Positions 1 to 9,076 of a DNA stretch of 64,000 bases are shown here, piece after piece. The notes beneath the pieces were generated by a model, which searched no databases, had not been told where the DNA came from, and worked only from the letters and a program-made list of their open reading frames with translations. Source of the stretch: Rhodanobacter thiooxydans (GTDB taxonomy: Bacteria; Pseudomonadota; Gammaproteobacteria; Xanthomonadales; Rhodanobacteraceae); the NCBI RefSeq assembly GCF_021545845.1, contig NZ_CP088923.1, forward strand, positions 2,914,001 through 2,978,000, read 5' to 3'. Numbering within the stretch: position 1 is the first letter of the stretch; each line of letters starts with the position of its first letter. The translations under genes and the position numbers were made by a program.

Positions 1-215
1 TCGGGCAGGTACAGGAACGCCAGCCCGCCCAGCGACGAGACCAGTCCGTAATCGAGCCGACCGAAGTACGCGCCCACCAGCACCGGCAAGCCGGTGGCCA
101 GCCCGGCCGCCACCGGCATCTGCCAGCGCCGGCGCGAGGGATGGAACGTGGACAGGTGCTGCCATTCGACGCGCAACCAGCGTCCCAGTGTCGTGCCTTG
201 GACTGACTGGGTCAT
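1..215 (-). CDS. FUSC-like inner-membrane protein, N-terminal part (cut by window edge)
   Basis: This reading frame enters the window on the minus strand from an ATG at 215 and runs off the left edge, so only about 71 residues are seen. The N-terminus is soluble and basic (MTQSVQGTTLGRWLRVEW), followed by a hydrophobic stretch with PVAAGLATGLPVLVGAYFG and then a Gly/Leu-rich segment. This pattern resembles the start of FUSC/YccS-type aromatic-acid exporter-like membrane proteins. The ATG overlaps the stop of the upstream amidohydrolase remnant by four bases (ATGA), so the two are translationally coupled. The family call rests on a short piece and is moderate. Confidence 0.5.
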   Translation of the reverse strand, partial: MTQSVQGTTLGRWLRVEWQHLSTFHPSRRRWQMPVAAGLATGLPVLVGAYFGRLDYGLVSSLGGLAFLYLP

Positions 216-550
216 GGGCCGGCGAACGCCGCGAGCAAGCCCGCGGGCACGCGGTCGTGGCGCATGCCGCGCGCCGGGAAAGCTCCCGGCAACATGAAGC
301 CGCCGCGGCCTTCCGCCTGCCATTCCGCGTAGGCCCCGCGCAGGAACGCCAGGTAGTTCGCATCGTGTACGCGGGCGAGCACGGCATCGTCGTACCCGCG
401 CGGCGCTTCCACCGCCCAGCCCGCGCGCGCGATCGCCGCCAGGATGTGGTCGACCCGCGCCGGCATCTCGAAGCACGGCACCAGCTCGCCGCAGTGCAGT
501 TCCATACCGCCGTCATGCAAAGCGTGCAGCGGTGAATGGATCGTCTTCAT
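212..550 (-). pseudogene. Acetylpolyamine amidohydrolase / HDAC-like N-terminal remnant
   Basis: The 112-residue product begins MKTIHSPLHALHD and contains GGMELHCGELVPCFEMPARVDHIL and later VHDANYLAFLRGAYAEW, split here by other residues. This matches the N-terminus of bacterial acetylpolyamine amidohydrolases (histone-deacetylase superfamily), which are normally about 340 residues. The zinc-binding Asp/His centre lies later in the family and is absent here. After about residue 85 the sequence loses resemblance and stops at the ATGA overlap with the downstream membrane-protein gene. The start at 550 is supported by GAGGA five bases upstream; a longer frame to 652 lacks support. It looks like a deletion remnant, but a short expressed protein cannot be excluded. 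Confidence 0.6.
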
Positions 551-776
551 CGAATCCTCGTGGCGAAACGGGCGGGATGCATCGTTCCACAACCGGCTCC
601 GCCAGGAACAGCCTCCGGCCCCCATGCTCCATTCCGATAATGGCCACGGCAAAGGCGACCGTCACGCGAAACGCCTGTGCGGCAAGGTTCCCTCATCGCC
701 GGCGCCAGCAGGGCGACACGCGGCCGCGGCGTGGCTGTGCCAACCGGTGAAACACGCCTGAGCCACTCCGCCGCGT

Positions 777-2258
777 TCAGTCGTTCGTCTTGCGGCCCCT
801 GGGCACGGTGAGCACGATCGAGACGATCGCCGCCACCACCATCAGCACGTTGAAACCCAGCGCCACGAAGGCGGCTTCGCGCACCGCCAGGTTGTCCTGG
901 CGGCCGGCGAAAGTGATCACGCCTTCCAGCCAGCGCACGCTGCCGCTGTCGCCCGCCAGCGCGGTGAACACGGCGGCGGAGATCGCCACGCCGAAGGCGG
1001 CGCCCAGCGACGAGGCCATCTTGTAGATGCCCGAGCCCGAACCGCCCTGCGCCGCCGGCAGGTTGGACAGCGCAGCGTCGGTGGAGGGCGTGGCGTAGAA
1101 CGCCAGGCCCAGGCCGAACAGTGTGTAGCCGATCATCGCCAGCACCTTGTACTGCCCCAGCAGCAGTTGCGTGGGCATCAGCAACGCGATCGCCACGCCG
1201 GTGATCAGGCAGCCCCAGATCATCGGCTTGCGCGGGCCGAAGCGCTGCAGCAGCTTCTCGCCCACGCGGATGAAGGCGATGATCGCGATCGCATAGCCCA
1301 GCGTCAGCATGCCCGCCTGCTGCGCATTCATGCCGCCGCCCAGCTGCACCAGCTGCAGCGAGACGATCAGCGTGCCGGCGGTGGCGTTGATCAGGAAATT
1401 GGAAATCGTGGCGCCGGTGTAGGTCGGGTTGCCGAACAACCGGAAATCGAAGAACGCATTGGCCGAGCGCCGCTCGATCAGCACGAACAGCACGCCGAAT
1501 ACCAGCGTCGCAGCGATCAACCCGAGCACCGACGGGCTGGCCCAACCCAGCGTGTTGCCCTGTGTCACCAATACCTGCAGCGCCAGCATCGCCACCATGA
1601 AGGCCAGCACCCCGGGCAGGTCGAACTTGTAGTCGCCGTGGGTCTCGGCCTTGTTCTCCGGCGTGCCGCGCATCAGCCACAGGCCGAGCACGTTGACTGC
1701 GATCGCCAGCCAGAAGATCGAACGCCAGCCCAGGTTCTGCGACATCAAGCCACCGACCAGCGAGCACAGCCCGCCGCCGCCCCACGAGCCGATCGACCAC
1801 AGCGACACCGCACGCTGGCGCGCGGCGCCATCCCAGTACGCCTTCACCAGTGCCAGGCTGGCCGGCATCACGCAGGCCGCCGACAGCCCCTGCAGCGCGC
1901 GCCCCGCCAGCAGCACCGGCGCGGCCATCGCACCGGTGGGCGTGATCGCCACCAGCAGCGAGCCGGCGATGCTCAGGTAGAAACCGATGCGGGTGATCCG
2001 CAACCGCCCGACCCGGTCGGCCAGCCCGCCCATGACCACGATGAAGATGCCCGAGAACAGCGAGGTCAGCGCCACCGCGATGTTCATGGTGGCCGCATTG
2101 ATGCCCAGGTCGCGCTGCATGTCGGGTGCGATATTGAGCGTGGTCTGGGCGAACAGCCAGAACGAGACCACCCCCATGATGATGCCGAACAGCAGGCGGT
2201 CGTTGCCCTGGAAGTGGGTGGACGGCTGGCCTGGTGCGGGCGTGGCGACGGTGTTCAT
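777..2258 (-). CDS. MFS transporter, DHA2 (14-TM) type
   Basis: This 493-residue integral membrane protein is almost entirely hydrophobic helices. It has the MFS loop 2-3 signature GGLADRVGRLRI after the second helix and the motif-C-like segment GSWGGGGLCSLVGGLMSQ, both typical of proton-driven drug exporters of the DHA2 family. The length fits 14 helices. Start at 2258 (MNTVATPAPGQPS) is set by AAGGAG six bases upstream; an upstream extension to 2381 has no ribosome site and a non-membrane composition. The gene stands alone, with remnants and repeats upstream. Substrate is unknown; multidrug or small organic molecule export is inferred from the family only. Confidence 0.85.
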   Translation of the reverse strand: MNTVATPAPGQPSTHFQGNDRLLFGIIMGVVSFWLFAQTTLNIAPDMQRDLGINAATMNIAVALTSLFSGIFIVVMGGLADRVGRLRITRIGFYLSIAGSLLVAITPTGAMAAPVLLAGRALQGLSAACVMPASLALVKAYWDGAARQRAVSLWSIGSWGGGGLCSLVGGLMSQNLGWRSIFWLAIAVNVLGLWLMRGTPENKAETHGDYKFDLPGVLAFMVAMLALQVLVTQGNTLGWASPSVLGLIAATLVFGVLFVLIERRSANAFFDFRLFGNPTYTGATISNFLINATAGTLIVSLQLVQLGGGMNAQQAGMLTLGYAIAIIAFIRVGEKLLQRFGPRKPMIWGCLITGVAIALLMPTQLLLGQYKVLAMIGYTLFGLGLAFYATPSTDAALSNLPAAQGGSGSGIYKMASSLGAAFGVAISAAVFTALAGDSGSVRWLEGVITFAGRQDNLAVREAAFVALGFNVLMVVAAIVSIVLTVPRGRKTND

Positions 2259-2423
2259 GTGAACTCCTTGGGCAGCGGCCTGCGGACGAAGCCGACGGTA
2301 GTACAGGCCGGGGCCGAATGCACCGGGCGCCGCCTTACCGGTGAAGCTGCAATCCCCTTTCTGGAGGCGCGCCGCCTGCACGGCACTTCCCGGCGAAACC
2401 CGGCCTCGCCGCCGCCCTCTTCA

Positions 2424-2530
2424 TCACGGCCCCAGCATCCGCGGCACCAGCGCATGCCATCCCGATGTGTCCCACAGCAGGTGGACCGCAATGGCGATGG
2501 GCAGGAACAGGCCAGCCAGACCAGATAGAC
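2424..2530 (-). pseudogene. C-terminal remnant of a membrane protein
   Basis: Read on the minus strand, this piece encodes a hydrophobic tail (LSGLAGLFLPIAIAVHLLWD, then a short hydrophilic end with HALVPRMLGP and a stop). It begins abruptly at the edge of the 127-bp repeat array, so the upstream part of the gene appears to have been replaced or separated by the repeats. It looks like the last helix of a multi-pass membrane protein. The family cannot be named from this length. Confidence 0.3.
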
Positions 2531-2531
2531 A

Positions 2532-2937
2532 CGGGGAGAGGGGCTCGATGCAGCAGCCCTTCTCCCTCCGGGAGAAGGTGGCGCGCAGCGCCGGATGAGG
2601 GTGCGGGGCTGGCCGGACTTCTCGCTGCGGCCGAACCCTCACCCCAACCCCTCTCCCGCGGGGAGAGGGGCTCGATGCAGCAGCCCTTCTCCCTCCGGGA
2701 GAAGGTGGCGTGCAGCGCCGGATGAGGGTGCGGGGCTGGCCAGACTTCTCGCTGCGGCCGGACCCTCACCCCAACCCCTCTCCCACAGGGAGAGGGGCTC
2801 GATGCAGCAGCCCTTCTCCCTCCGGGAGAAGGTGGCGCGCAGCGCCGGATGAGGGTGCGGGGCTGGCCGGACTTCTCGCTGCGGCCGAACCCTCACCCCA
2901 GCCCCTCTCCCGCAGGGAGAGGGGCTCGATGCAGCAT
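2532..2937. repeat. Tandem array, 127-bp unit, three full copies plus partial
   Basis: The marker CTCGATGCAGCA recurs at 2544, 2671, 2798 and 2925, giving an exact 127-bp period. Each unit contains inverted arms (CCCCTCTCCC with GGGAGAGGGG, and CTTCTCCC with GGGAGAAGG) and GGTGCGGGGCTGGCC. Copies differ at only a few bases. Arms of the same kind occur at 28.5 kb inside icmF and at 30.2 kb. The array can form nested stem-loops and lies between two gene remnants, a likely site of past rearrangement. It is not a CRISPR: the unit is uniform, with no unique spacers. Confidence 0.9.
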
Positions 2938-3040
2938 CAGTCGTCGAAGGCCTCGTCGTGCACGTTGTCCAGGCCCCAGTCGTTGAACTTCCCGCGCGTC
3001 CACGCATTGGCCTTGGCCAGCGGAACCGGCACCCGCTTCC
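2937..3040 (-). pseudogene. M28-type peptidase N-terminal fragment
   Basis: The minus-strand frame ends LAKANAWTRGKFNDWGLDN followed by VHDEAFDD and a stop at the edge of the repeat array. This resembles the conserved early segment of M28 metallopeptidases (the ANxWT...F...GL.NVH.E pattern), in which a catalytic domain of several hundred residues would follow. None of the zinc ligands is present. It is therefore a small remnant, apparently truncated where the repeats begin. Upstream sequence to 3400 has no recognisable protein and seems degenerate on both strands. Confidence 0.35.
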
Positions 3041-3440
3041 GGCTTACTTCGATTCCACCTGCTCCGCCACGGCGAGGCCGCTCCCTCGACGCATCGCCTC
3101 GAGCAGCCCACGTTGGCGGTCGCCCTGGGCCTTCGCCCATTCGCCATCTACGTCGAGTCGCTCGGCAACGCAATCTGCATGATCCAGACCAACCCGGCCA
3201 ACAACGTGTTCGAAGGCACCGCCAGACGCAGCTGGTAAACCGTACCGAGGCAGCACCCGGACCGGAGCGCCTGCCGCTCCGGCCCGATGCATCCCACGGC
3301 CTGCCGCGCCATCGCGGCAGGCTCACGCAGGAACGCGAGTCCCGGATCGCACCGGCCGCCGTGCCTTTCGCCCTCCTCGTCCCGATTCGGCCTGCCAACG
3401 CACGGCGTGGCTGGGGGACCGGCGACGAACCCCCGAGGGG
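3041..3440. other. Degenerate intergenic stretch
   Basis: No convincing gene was found in these 400 bases. A plus-strand frame ending near 3238 (IQTNPANNVFEGTARRSW then stop) looks like the tail of an eroded gene but could not be assigned. Confidence 0.4.
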
Positions 3441-4802
3441 TCATTCGCCGCTGCCGGACTTCCGCGACCGCCGCCGCATGCGCCACCAGCGCAACAGGCC
3501 GTAGGACAAGCGCACCTTTTCCTGCCCCACCGGCAGGTCGGCACGGGCGAAGATCCATGAGGACTTGCTGAAGGCGATCTGCTGCTCCGGGTAGACGCTG
3601 CGGTGGCCGATGATGAGATACGCCGCTACGCAGGCGCCGGCCACGTACAGCGTGGCGTCCGCGCCGTACAGCTCCACGCCCATCAGGATCGCGGCGATCG
3701 GCGCGTTGGAGGCCGCGGCCACCACCGCCGTCAGCCCCACCGCCGCGCCCAGCGCAGGCGTCAGGCCGAACAGGTGGGCGAAGGCGCCGCCAGCCACTGC
3801 GCCAAGCACGAACTGCGGCGTGACGATGCCGCCGTAGAAGCCCGAGCCCAGCGTGATCGCCACCAGCAGCGCCTTCCACACGAAGCCGAGCCAGGGCATG
3901 GCCTCGCCGTGCAGCGCGCGCTCCATCAGTGGCAGGCTGAGGCCGAGGTAATCCGTCGGCACCAGCAGGATCAGCAACGCCAGCACCACACCACCCAGCA
4001 TCGGCACCAGCGGCGGCCACAGCGCCCAGCGCTGCTTCAGCCCGCCGAACAGCTTCCTCGCCTGCCCCAGCAGCTCCACGAACAGCCATGCCACGCCGCC
4101 GCACAGCACGCCGATCAGCACCGTCTTCAGGAACAGCAGCTCGGTGAACTGGCCGCTGAAGTCGATCACGTAATGCGGGTACGGCACGCCGAGCCAGCGC
4201 GACACCTCGAACGAGGTGACGCCGCCCACGATGGCGGGAAACAGGAAGTCGTGGCGGATGCGTCCGATCGCCAGCATCTCCACGCCGTAGATCGCGCCCG
4301 CGATCGGCGTGCCGAACACGCTGGAGAAACCCGCGCTGACGCCGCAGGCCAGCAGGCGCTTGCGCATCTCCGGGTTGAGATGCAGCATGCGCCCCACCGC
4401 CGCCGCCAGGCTGGCGCCGATGTGCGAACACGGCCCTTCCTTGCCCGCCGAGCCGCCGCAGGCCAACGTGATCAATGCGCACACCGGCTTGATCCACATG
4501 GTGCGGAACGGCAGCTTGCCGTGCTGCTCGTTCACCGCCACGATCACGTTGTCGCTGAACGTGCTGCGCCGCAGCCGGTAGCCGTAGTGCAGTAGCAGGC
4601 CGTTGGCGAGGCCGCCCAGCGGCAGGGCCAGCGCCAGCACCCACCACGGCGCCGCATAGGCGTGGCCCTCGGTGGCGAACAGCGCGCGCAGGAACAGCGT
4701 GCAACCCGCGCCGACCAACGCCCCGGTGAAGATCGCCAGTACCAGCCACTGCAGCACGGTCACCAGCATCACCAGCGGTTCGGTCAGACAGAAACGTCGC
4801 AT
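3441..4802 (-). CDS. ClC-family chloride channel / H+-Cl- antiporter
   Basis: This 453-residue membrane protein carries the ClC selectivity signatures: GSAGKEGP (variant of GREGP, containing the external gating glutamate), GTPIAGAIYGVEML with the internal proton-glutamate position, and GSGFYGGIVTPQFVLGA (GxFxP). These residues suggest an exchanger rather than a passive channel, moving chloride or another anion against protons across the inner membrane, as in acid-stress ClcA. No C-terminal CBS domains are present. The start at MRRFCLTEP (4802) is chosen because the upstream extension is Pro/Arg-rich and atypical; no strong ribosome site is visible. The gene appears monocistronic. Confidence 0.88.
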   Translation of the reverse strand: MRRFCLTEPLVMLVTVLQWLVLAIFTGALVGAGCTLFLRALFATEGHAYAAPWWVLALALPLGGLANGLLLHYGYRLRRSTFSDNVIVAVNEQHGKLPFRTMWIKPVCALITLACGGSAGKEGPCSHIGASLAAAVGRMLHLNPEMRKRLLACGVSAGFSSVFGTPIAGAIYGVEMLAIGRIRHDFLFPAIVGGVTSFEVSRWLGVPYPHYVIDFSGQFTELLFLKTVLIGVLCGGVAWLFVELLGQARKLFGGLKQRWALWPPLVPMLGGVVLALLILLVPTDYLGLSLPLMERALHGEAMPWLGFVWKALLVAITLGSGFYGGIVTPQFVLGAVAGGAFAHLFGLTPALGAAVGLTAVVAAASNAPIAAILMGVELYGADATLYVAGACVAAYLIIGHRSVYPEQQIAFSKSSWIFARADLPVGQEKVRLSYGLLRWWRMRRRSRKSGSGE

Positions 4803-4971
4803 CGGCGTGGCTGGGCTGGGCTCTGGGGTGGGCGGGGTGAAAAGCCTGACGAGTATAGCAATCGGTTCGGTGGCGGCTTCGAAGTACGAAGCGGAAGGCG
4901 AGGCCCGCCGCCGCGCCGTCCGGCGCGAGCCCGCGACGTACCGTTCCGGAAGCGAGCCCGACCCGTCGAGG

Positions 4972-5796
4972 CTAGTGCCCGCCCGATCGCCGCTTCGCCA
5001 GCGCGCGCTCGATGGCCTGCTGCGCAAGCGGCGCCATGATCGCGTAGCCCGCGGGCGTCGGGTGCACGCCGTCGCTGGCAAGGTCGGAATCCATGCCGCC
5101 CTGCGCGTTCGCCAGCGCGTCGTAGTAGTCGAGGTAGGTGGCGCCACTCGATGCCGCATAGGCCCGGAGCCATGCGTTGAGCACGCGAACCTTGCCGGCG
5201 GGCTGCAGTCCGCGATGCCAGGGATAGTCGCTGACCGGCAGCACGGAGGCGAGGATGACCCGGATGTGATTGGCCTGCGCCAGTTCCGTCATGGAGCGCA
5301 GGTTGTCCTCGATCATCGGCAAGCTGGCGAAGCCGGTGTTGCCCGCAAGGTCGTTGGTGCCGGTGAGCAGCACCACCGCCGCGGGACGGAGCGCGATCAC
5401 GTCCTGCCGGAAACGCAGCAGCATCTGCGCCGTCGTCTGCCCCGAGATGCCGCGGTTGACGTACGGCTTGCCGGGGAAAAAGCGCGTGCCCTCGGCGCGC
5501 CCCCACGCGTCGGTGATGGAGTCGCCGAAAAACACCACACGTTCCTCGCCGGGCACTGGCGCCGGCAGCCGCGCATTGTCGTCGCGGTAGCGGCCCAGCT
5601 GCGGCCAGTCCAGCAATTGCTGCTGCATCGCCGCGACCTGCTCGGCCGTGAGCGAGGCCGGCGGTATGGTGTAGAGCGGGTTGATCGCGACAGGTGGCGC
5701 GGAGGTGGAAGCGGCGGCCTGGCCGCTGGTCTGCGGCGGGACGGCAGCGTTGGCGAGCAGCACCAGAGCGGCGAGCGGAAGCGACGAGAAGGCCAT
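4972..5796 (-). CDS. SGNH/GDSL hydrolase, exported
   Basis: The 274-residue product starts with a hydrophobic signal-like segment (MAFSSLPLAALVLLANAAV), so it is probably periplasmic or secreted. The four SGNH blocks are visible: FFGDSIT (nucleophile Ser), NRGISGQT (oxyanion Gly), GTNDL (oxyanion Asn), and SDGVHPT (catalytic Asp and His). These families hydrolyse ester bonds of lipids or carbohydrates; the exact substrate cannot be read. Start at 5796 has GGAGA upstream. It is divergent from the MFS gene at 5979, leaving about 180 bases for both promoters. Confidence 0.85.
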   Translation of the reverse strand: MAFSSLPLAALVLLANAAVPPQTSGQAAASTSAPPVAINPLYTIPPASLTAEQVAAMQQQLLDWPQLGRYRDDNARLPAPVPGEERVVFFGDSITDAWGRAEGTRFFPGKPYVNRGISGQTTAQMLLRFRQDVIALRPAAVVLLTGTNDLAGNTGFASLPMIEDNLRSMTELAQANHIRVILASVLPVSDYPWHRGLQPAGKVRVLNAWLRAYAASSGATYLDYYDALANAQGGMDSDLASDGVHPTPAGYAIMAPLAQQAIERALAKRRSGGH

Positions 5797-5978
5797 GCGG
5801 GAATCTCCAGAGAAGCTGGACTCAGAGTGCTCCGACCCGGTTCTCAACGCCACCGCACCAGTGCAGTAACGCGCCGATATGCCGCCGGACGGCGACAAAC
5901 TCTTTCCCGTCCGGTTACCCTGCTGCGGTCGCACCTGCTCCACTGGCCGTGCGGCACGTGCCATCCCGGACCCTTCGC

Positions 5979-7217
5979 ATGTTGAGCAGCATCCGCACCA
6001 CCGCACCGTTGTTGTCGAGCACCGTGTTCCTGTTGATGGGAGTCGGCCTGCTGCATACGCATATCGCGTTGCAGGGCGAGGCGCTGGGCTTCTCCGTCGC
6101 GATGATCGGAATCCTGACCTCGGCCTACTACACCGGCTTCCTGGTCGGTACCTACACGGTGCCGAAGCTCACGCACCGCTTCGGCCATATCCGCAGCTTC
6201 GCCTTCTGTACCTCGCTGGTGGCGGTGACCGCGCTGCTGCAGGCACTGACCCCGGCGTACGGGGCCTGGCTGGTGCTGCGGGTTCTGCAGGGGCTGCTGC
6301 TGGTCGGTCTGTACGCGATCATCGAGAGCTGGCTGAACACCGCCGCCGAGCCGAGGCACCGCAGCACGGTATTCGCCGTCTACATGATGCTGAACCTGGG
6401 TGCCAGCGCAGCGGCACAACAGTTCCTGCGCATCCGCGGCGAGGGCTTCGTGTTGTTCTGCGTGGTGGCGATCCTGTTCTGCCTCGCCAGCCTGCCGGTG
6501 GTCGTGACCCTGCAGCCGCAGCCGTCCCTGCGCGCGGCGCCGCGGGTCCAGGTGGGCCACATGTTCCGGCTGGTGCCTACCGCGCTGGTCAGCGCATTGA
6601 TATCGGGCATGGCGCTGGGTGCGTTCTGGGGCCTGCTGCCGCTGTACGCGGCCGCCCGCGGCCTGGGCACCGCCGCAGTCGGCACCTACATGAGCGTGGC
6701 CATCGCCGGCGGCGTGGCGCTGCAATTGCCGCTGGGGCACCTGTCCGACCGCATCGACCGGCGGCTCGCGCTAGCGCTGATCAGCGCCACCGCGGCACTG
6801 GTGGCGCTGGTCAACCTAGCATTGCCGACGGCCGGACAGACGGTCGCCATGCTGCTGGTGTTCGCCTTCGCCGGCATGAGCTTCGCGCTGTACCCGATCG
6901 CGGTGGCGCACCTGGTCGACTACCTGCGCCGCGACGATCTGCTCTCGGGGTCGAGCACGGTGCTGTTGGTCAACGGCATCGGTTCAGCGGTGGGGCCACT
7001 GCTGGCGGGCACACTGATGAGCCTGACGCAGCCGGCGTTCCTGTTCGCCTGGTTCGCGATCCTCGACGGCCTGCTGGCCGGCTATGCGCTGTACCGCTTC
7101 ATGCGCCGCAAACGCGAGGTGACCCCGGACGACAACTTCGTACCTTTGGTGCACACCACACCGGGCGCGATGGATCCGCATCCCGATGCGCCGGACCAGC
7201 CAGGCAAGCCGGCTTGA
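5979..7217 (+). CDS. MFS transporter, YcaD-like
   Basis: This 412-residue, 12-helix transporter begins MLSSIRTTAPLLSSTVFLLM. It contains the loop signature TVPKLTHRFGHIRSF between helices 2 and 3, the symmetrical second-half signature GHLSDRIDRRLAL, and GLYAIIESWLN, which is typical of YcaD-type MFS proteins. The C-terminal tail is hydrophilic and Pro-rich. The ATG at 5979 is the start of the first transmembrane helix; longer upstream frames overlap the divergent hydrolase promoter and are not membrane-like. Substrate unknown. Confidence 0.82.
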   Translation: MLSSIRTTAPLLSSTVFLLMGVGLLHTHIALQGEALGFSVAMIGILTSAYYTGFLVGTYTVPKLTHRFGHIRSFAFCTSLVAVTALLQALTPAYGAWLVLRVLQGLLLVGLYAIIESWLNTAAEPRHRSTVFAVYMMLNLGASAAAQQFLRIRGEGFVLFCVVAILFCLASLPVVVTLQPQPSLRAAPRVQVGHMFRLVPTALVSALISGMALGAFWGLLPLYAAARGLGTAAVGTYMSVAIAGGVALQLPLGHLSDRIDRRLALALISATAALVALVNLALPTAGQTVAMLLVFAFAGMSFALYPIAVAHLVDYLRRDDLLSGSSTVLLVNGIGSAVGPLLAGTLMSLTQPAFLFAWFAILDGLLAGYALYRFMRRKREVTPDDNFVPLVHTTPGAMDPHPDAPDQPGKPA

Positions 7218-7242
7218 GCCGGGTGGGGCGGGGGGCAAGCAC

Positions 7243-7680
7243 TCAGTCACCCGCCCGCAGCGCCAACAGCAACGCAGCGTGGAATCGCTCCGGCGCCTCC
7301 ATCTGGGCTGCGTGGCCCAGTTACGGGAACGCGATCAGGCGGGCGCCGGGAATCGCCTTGGCCGCCTGCCTGCCGAGCAGGTCGTAGCGGCCGAGCGTCG
7401 CGGCCAGTTCCGGCGGCGCGCGATTGGCGCCGGGCGCGGTGCGGTCCTTGTCGCCGACAATCGGCACGGTCGGCACGCGAATGCGCGGGAACTCGTGCAC
7501 CACCGGCTGGGTGAAGATCATGTCCGAGGTCCGCGCCTGGTTCCACGCGACGATCTCCGCGCCGCTGCCGCCGTAGAGCCCGGCCTGCATGTCGACCCAG
7601 CGCTGGTACTGCGGCTTCCACTGGCCGTCGTAGTAGAACTTGAGCGGCTCTCTCGCGTTTGCTGTGGGTGACACGCAGCC
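7243..7680 (-). pseudogene. Alpha/beta hydrolase C-terminal half, with in-frame stop
   Basis: The minus strand encodes the C-terminal half of an alpha/beta hydrolase: EFPRIRVPTVPIVGDKDRTAPG carries the family's acid-residue turn (GDKD), and a conserved RAPPELAATLGRYDLLG segment follows. Translation then meets TAA (7321-7323) where relatives have an acidic codon, after IAFP. The frame resumes immediately with LGHAAQMEAPERFHAALLLAL, which contains the catalytic His, to a second stop at 7243. The N-terminal half, with the nucleophile Ser, is missing before about 7680. Both lesions indicate a dead gene. Confidence 0.72.
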
Positions 7681-7991
7681 GATCTTGCGGTAGGCACCCT
7701 ACAGCAGGCAGGCGGGCGGAGTCGAAGCGCCGCCAGGTGAGGGCCGCCCCCATCGCCGGCGTGTCCTTCGACTTCCTCGCTCCTCAGGACCGTGGCCATC
7801 CACGGCCACTCCCCGCGTGCGGCCTTCGGCCTACGCTCGGAGCCTGCCCCGGACTTGATCCGGGAACGAACGGGCTCAAGCAAGTGCCATTCAGCCACGT
7901 CCCCTTTGATTTCACCCGTACTTCCACATCCGCAAGAACGGCCATATATTTCCTGTTCCGCATTCCCGTCGATCCAGAAGTCCGTCCGCAC
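7681..7991. other. Intergenic region before alcohol dehydrogenase
   Basis: No gene is supported here. It contains a short inverted segment around 7846-7870 (CCCCGGACTTGATCCGGG), a motif often found in intergenic repeats, and presumably the promoter of the gene at 7992. No clear sigma-70 boxes were assigned. Confidence 0.35.
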
Positions 7992-9005
7992 ATGAAAGCC
8001 ATCCATCTTCGTCGCCCTTTCGGGTTGGAGCATCTCGAATACACCGACAGCGCGGATCCCGGCGCACCTGGTGCCGGTAAAATCCGCGTGCGGCTGCACG
8101 CCAGTTCCCTCAATTTTCATGACCTGGACGTGGTGCTGGGGCGGATGCCGGTAGAGGACGGTCGTATCCCCTTGTCCGATGGTGCCGGCGTGGTCGAAGC
8201 AGTCGGTGCCGATGTGCATGAGTTCGCCGTCGGCGATCACGTCGTTTCTACTTTCTATCCGCAATGGCTGGCCGGAGGCCCGGTCGCGGCCGGTTTCGCT
8301 GCAACCCCCGGCGACGGCATCGACGGTTATGCCCGCGAGGCGGTGGTGCGACCAGCTACGGCCTTCACCCATGCGCCGCGCGGGTACAGCCATGTGGAGG
8401 CGGCCACGCTGACCACCGCCGGGCTGACCGCCTGGCGCGCACTGGTGGTCGAAGGCGGCCTGAAAGTCGGCGACACCGTGCTGGCGCTGGGCACTGGCGG
8501 CGTGTCGATTTTTGCGCTGCAACTGGCGAAGGCCGCAGGCGCGACAGTGATCGTGACCTCATCCTCAGAGGAAAAGCTTGCCCGCGCCGCTGCGCTGGGT
8601 GCCGATTACGGCATCAACTACCGCCAGTACCCCGAATGGTCGAAGCAGGTGCTGAAGATCACCGGTGGCCGTGGCGTCGACCATGTCATCGAAGTGGGCG
8701 GCCCCGGCACGCTGACGCAGTCGATGCGTGCCACGCGTGTCGGCGGGCATATCGCACTGATCGGCGCTCTCACGGGCGTTGCCGATGTGGTGCCGACGGT
8801 CGAACTGATGCTGCGCCAACAGCGCGTCAGCGGCATCGGTGTCGGGAACCGCCAGCACCAGATCGCATTGGTGCGCGCCATTGAGGCTACCGGCATCCAT
8901 CCGGTAATCGACCGCAGTTTCGCGCTGCGCGATATGGCCGATGCGTTCCGGTTGCAACAAACCGGAGGCCATTTCGGAAAAATCGGCCTGGATTACGCGC
9001 TCTGA
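7992..9005 (+). CDS. Zinc-independent NAD(P)-dependent alcohol dehydrogenase (MDR family)
   Basis: The 337-residue protein has the GroES-like N-terminal domain (LHASSLNFHDLDVVLGRMP, SDGAGVVEAVG) and a Rossmann fold with the dinucleotide motif as ALGTGGVSIFALQLAKAAGA near residues 160-180. The structural and catalytic zinc cysteines of classical alcohol dehydrogenases are absent, so it belongs with quinone-oxidoreductase-like medium-chain reductases that reduce carbonyls or enones using NAD(P)H. The start MKAIHLRRPFG at 7992 is the normal N-terminus of the family. It stands alone on the plus strand, followed by a RAYT remnant. Confidence 0.88.
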   Translation: MKAIHLRRPFGLEHLEYTDSADPGAPGAGKIRVRLHASSLNFHDLDVVLGRMPVEDGRIPLSDGAGVVEAVGADVHEFAVGDHVVSTFYPQWLAGGPVAAGFAATPGDGIDGYAREAVVRPATAFTHAPRGYSHVEAATLTTAGLTAWRALVVEGGLKVGDTVLALGTGGVSIFALQLAKAAGATVIVTSSSEEKLARAAALGADYGINYRQYPEWSKQVLKITGGRGVDHVIEVGGPGTLTQSMRATRVGGHIALIGALTGVADVVPTVELMLRQQRVSGIGVGNRQHQIALVRAIEATGIHPVIDRSFALRDMADAFRLQQTGGHFGKIGLDYAL

Positions 9006-9076
9006 TGCCCTGAGCCGCACACCTGAGGATGCTCTGATCAAGTCTCCGCTCGTCATTCCAGCGAACGGGGCGCAAA

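Noticed and set aside
2532..2937. CRISPR array
   Set aside because: The units are uniform over all 127 bases, with no constant-repeat/unique-spacer structure and no cas genes.
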